Of a stretch of DNA of 64,000 nucleotides, positions 61,164 to 64,000 are shown one piece after another (position 1 is the stretch's first letter; each line of letters opens with the position of its first letter). A program made the translations under genes and the position numbers. This DNA is from Cervus elaphus (lineage: Eukaryota > Chordata > Mammalia > Artiodactyla > Cervidae). The stretch is taken from contig NC_057834.1 in NCBI RefSeq assembly GCF_910594005.1, positions 106,047,650-106,111,649 on the forward strand. Reading direction: 5' to 3'. The notes under the pieces were generated by a model. That model was not told the origin of the DNA and searched no databases. It saw only the letters and a program-made list of their open reading frames with translations.

Positions 61164-62289
61164 GAGATGTAGATTCAAGGTGGGTAAATTCAATGACGCA
61201 ACAATGCTCATCATGGGGCTTTGGAATTTTCTGTTCCACCATCCTCAGTGTAATCACAGCCTCTCTGCTAAATGTTGCAGGTTGGTTGCTACATAGGTTC
61301 CTTAAAGACATGGTCATATCCATCAAGTGGGAGAGTAATTTCTCTTTGTGCATCTCTTCATATTAGGGAGGCATATTTTTTCTTTAGAACCCATTGGTCA
61401 ATATTGAGTTCTATTTTATACTCCAGTAGCAAGGAATCCAGTAAAAGCAAATTCATGTTATATTCAACCTAAAGGATCAGGATCTGCCACAGACAGGATG
61501 AAACTGGGCAAAGTCTACTGAGAAGAAAGACTAATGTGGTGTCAACTCCTTTTTCCCTCCGTTGGATCCATGGCATGTTCTAAATATCAATTGCTTGTTT
61601 GTAGTAGATTCTTGGTGGTAGCTATAATGATTATCTGTTTTATTCTATACATTTGGGAAAATGTAGGGGAAATGAAGCCAATGGCTCAGGAAACACAGTC
61701 AACCTGAATTATAAACTAATCTCAAATGTGTAATGCAGACAAGAGCTCTGGAAGTATACATTTTAATTATTTATGTGCCAACCCATCTTTCTAGCTGTGT
61801 AACACTGGGGGCAAGTCCTTCAATCTCCCTGATCCTCACTTTTCCTATCTATACCAGCAATCAAATTAAGCCCTAGTCTTTAATTTGAGTTCATAAGGCA
61901 GATAATATTAGCATATTAATGTAGGCATCTAAAATAACTTACATGTTATAGTCCTGCTGTCACTGTGGATTCAGATGAAAGTGATCTGTTTAAAGACTTT
62001 TGCCATTTTCTCCCTTATTGCAGCTATTCTGAAAATCAAATGCACTATTGAAACATGACTCTTGAGCACCCAAATCCTGTCCCTAGCTCCACAGTTGCTG
62101 TTTTTTCCTGTGATCCTGACAGACAAATTTGTTTCTTCAGTTTGCAAAACTGATTCTGCTTATTGTATAAGGTGTCACAAGAAGTCCTACGGACAAGTCA
62201 CTGGGCCTGTCACATAGTTGGCATTCAATTAGTGAATGGGCAGTATCTTTAAAGCATTATGTTTGTTTGGGTTTTGGTTTTTTGTTGAT
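61164..62289. other. Unassigned background
   Basis: A MIR-like stretch is possible at 61790-61870 ('ctagctgtgtaacactgggg'). Otherwise nothing is recognised. Confidence 0.4.
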
Positions 62290-62699
62290 AAGAAAGACAA
62301 GAATGCCAGGTGTAAGTGAGGATACAGAGAAACTAGAACTCTCATACACTGCTGAGAGTGAAAAATTATACAACTACTTTGGAAAATAGTTTGAAAGTTT
62401 CTTAGAAGTTAAACATTTATCATATTTGAACATACTTATTATTCAGCCATTTTACTCCTAGATATTTATCAAAAAGAAAGGAAATAAATATCTATATAAA
62501 AACTTGCACACAAAAGTTTATAGCAGCTCTATTTTTAATTGCCCCAAACTGACAACTCAAAAGTCTATAAACTAATAAACAAATTGCAATATATATCTAT
62601 ACAATAAAATACTACTCAGCAATTAAAATGAATAAAAAACTATTAATCCATGTAAAATATGGATGAATCTCAAAATAATTACTCTGAAAGAATCCAGGC

Positions 62700-62738
<39 letters not shown>

Positions 62739-63025
62739 AACACACACACATACACATATATAATGCATGACTTCATTTATATAAACATCTAGAAAATGCA
62801 AGTTAATTGATGGTAGCAGAAAACAGATCAAAATTTGTTAGGGATCAGAGAAGGACAGGAGGGAAGGATTACCAAGGACAGGATGAAACTTTAGGAAGTG
62901 ATAGGTATATTCACTATCTTGATTACTGTGATAGTTTCATAATTGTATACATATGTCAATATATATCAGTTGTATACTTTAATATGGCCAGTTTTTTGTA
63001 TGTCAATTACACAGGAAAATAAAGT
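62290..63025 (+). mobile_element. Old L1 3' end
   Basis: 'gtgaggatacagagaaacta', 'cattttactcctagatattt', 'tactactcagcaattaaaat', 'gatcagagaaggacaggagg' and 'tgtcaattacacaggaaaat' follow the order of an old L1 ORF2 end and 3'UTR. A microsatellite has expanded inside it at 62701-62760, and a GTT-rich run follows it at about 63026-63050. Confidence 0.75.
62701..62760. repeat. Compound (TC)n(TA)n(CA)n microsatellite
   Basis: Runs of TC, then TA, then CA/TA dinucleotides occur in succession. Likely polymorphic in length. Confidence 0.9.
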
Positions 63026-63050
63026 TGTTTTTGTTGTGGTTGTTGTTGTT

Positions 63051-64000
63051 GTAAAAGATGTTAAAAGTCATAACCCAGTAGGTGTACTCTTCTGAAGCAC
63101 AGAGATTCAACTAAATGATTAAGTTAAGTGGCCCAGGAACAATTACCATGTAAATGCATTTGTAGGTCAATGACTAACTGAAGTCTAATGAATTATTTTA
63201 ACCTACATGGGGGTTTTCAAGTAAAAGTGGCTTTGGAATTAGGATCTGGGTCTCAATTAGAATCTCAAGCAAAATAGGGCGTGCCTTGACTCACAATTCT
63301 CACCTTGCTTAATTGAAGTGAATCTTGCTTTAGCTGTGGAGCTGGAAGCTCACTTGTGCTTTCCATTGCCCCCATTTTACTTGATCCAGAACTCTTGATT
63401 TATTTTTAATCCCTTCACCCCCTTTGCAATTTGATGGCCATGTTCTACTTCTCAAGCACCTCTCCAGTTTATTATTTCTTTAATTGCACCCCTTACCCAT
63501 GCTGCTCTTCTTGGTCACATTTGCTCAATTAACTTCTTAATTTTAGACCAGGGACATCACGGCTTTGTGCACCACATTTTTTTTGTTGTTTTTTTTAACC
63601 ATACTGACACTCATGATAAATGATGACTGTAAATACCTTTAGCATAAGGAGCTGCTCCCATTCTAATTCCAAGACAAATTTGTAATCTTGTAGATGGTCC
63701 TGTCATCTCATATCTTATTTTTGGAGGATAAAAACCTCATAAGTAGATAAAACAAAAGAAACAGAGCTTTCAGGGTGGCCTAAGTGGAAAATATAGAGGA
63801 GGAAGAATGTTTAGATTTCAATTACAGAAAAATAAAGTGTGTGTGGAGTTGTCTACCTCATGCTCAGAATTGCTACTAACCTCTTTCTGTTTGGAGAGCC
63901 TTGGCAAGGCATTCTGTTCCAGATGTGCTTTATGTTGGCCATCTCCTTTCAAAACAATTCACATCTTCTTTTTCCTCTCCTGGCAATAAATTGTGGTAGA
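63051..64000. other. Unassigned background at the window end
   Basis: No repeat, RNA or coding feature is supported. A T-rich run lies at 63578-63596. Confidence 0.4.

Noticed and set aside
1..64000. Search for CRISPR-like arrays, phage or bacterial defence genes
   Set aside because: No regularly spaced repeats with unique spacers and no prokaryotic gene layout; repeat content shows a ruminant nuclear genome.

Overview
This window is nuclear DNA from a ruminant, most likely a bovid (cattle, sheep, goat or a close relative). The diagnosis rests on repeats: several copies of the BovB (RTE-type) LINE, about twenty tRNA-derived ruminant SINEs of the Bov-tA type and related BovB-tail SINEs, and a long bovine-type L1. 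I found no intact host protein-coding gene, no functional RNA gene, no CRISPR array and no bacterial-style operon. The sequence behaves as intergenic or intronic DNA, and nearly all recognisable coding sequence is retrotransposon or retrocopy fossil.

Layout. 1-3.8 kb: AT-rich background with MIR fossils and one SINE. 3.8-7.3 kb: a nearly full-length BovB whose reverse-transcriptase half is interrupted by one nonsense codon. 7.4-12.7 kb: small SINEs, old MIR/L2 pieces and two 5'-truncated L1s with a nested SINE. 12.95-21.0 kb: a complete L1 of about 8 kb, bounded by a 15-bp target-site duplication, with a 5'UTR holding a 143-bp inverted duplication, broken ORF1 and ORF2, and a 3'UTR holding a tandemly doubled G-rich block. 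21-40 kb: sparse, mostly unassigned sequence with scattered SINEs, L2 and MIR fossils, a probable hAT fossil, a short antisense L1 tail and a BovB tail. 40-46 kb: an old L1 and a 5'-truncated BovB. 46-50 kb: background with a SINE and a third BovB. 50.1-56.4 kb: an old L1 into which a ribosomal protein L4 retrocopy, a younger L1 tail and a BovB tail inserted in turn, each with its own target-site duplication. 56.7-57.7 kb: a local duplicated segment. 57.8-64 kb: a dimeric SINE, L1 tails, an orphan exon-like segment (59964-60178), an antisense MaLR LTR with an apparent 32-bp micro-inversion, and another old L1.

The elements interact as autonomous and dependent retrotransposons. BovB supplied the 3' tail shared by several ruminant SINEs, while L1 machinery is the expected source of the RPL4 retrocopy. 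Target-site duplications could be read directly for about ten insertions, which allows a relative order of events in the 50-56 kb cluster.

I did not find evidence of a new biological system. The observations most worth checking are the orphan exon-like block, the inverted duplication in the L1 5'UTR, the micro-inversion in the MaLR LTR and the duplicated block at 56.7/57.5 kb.
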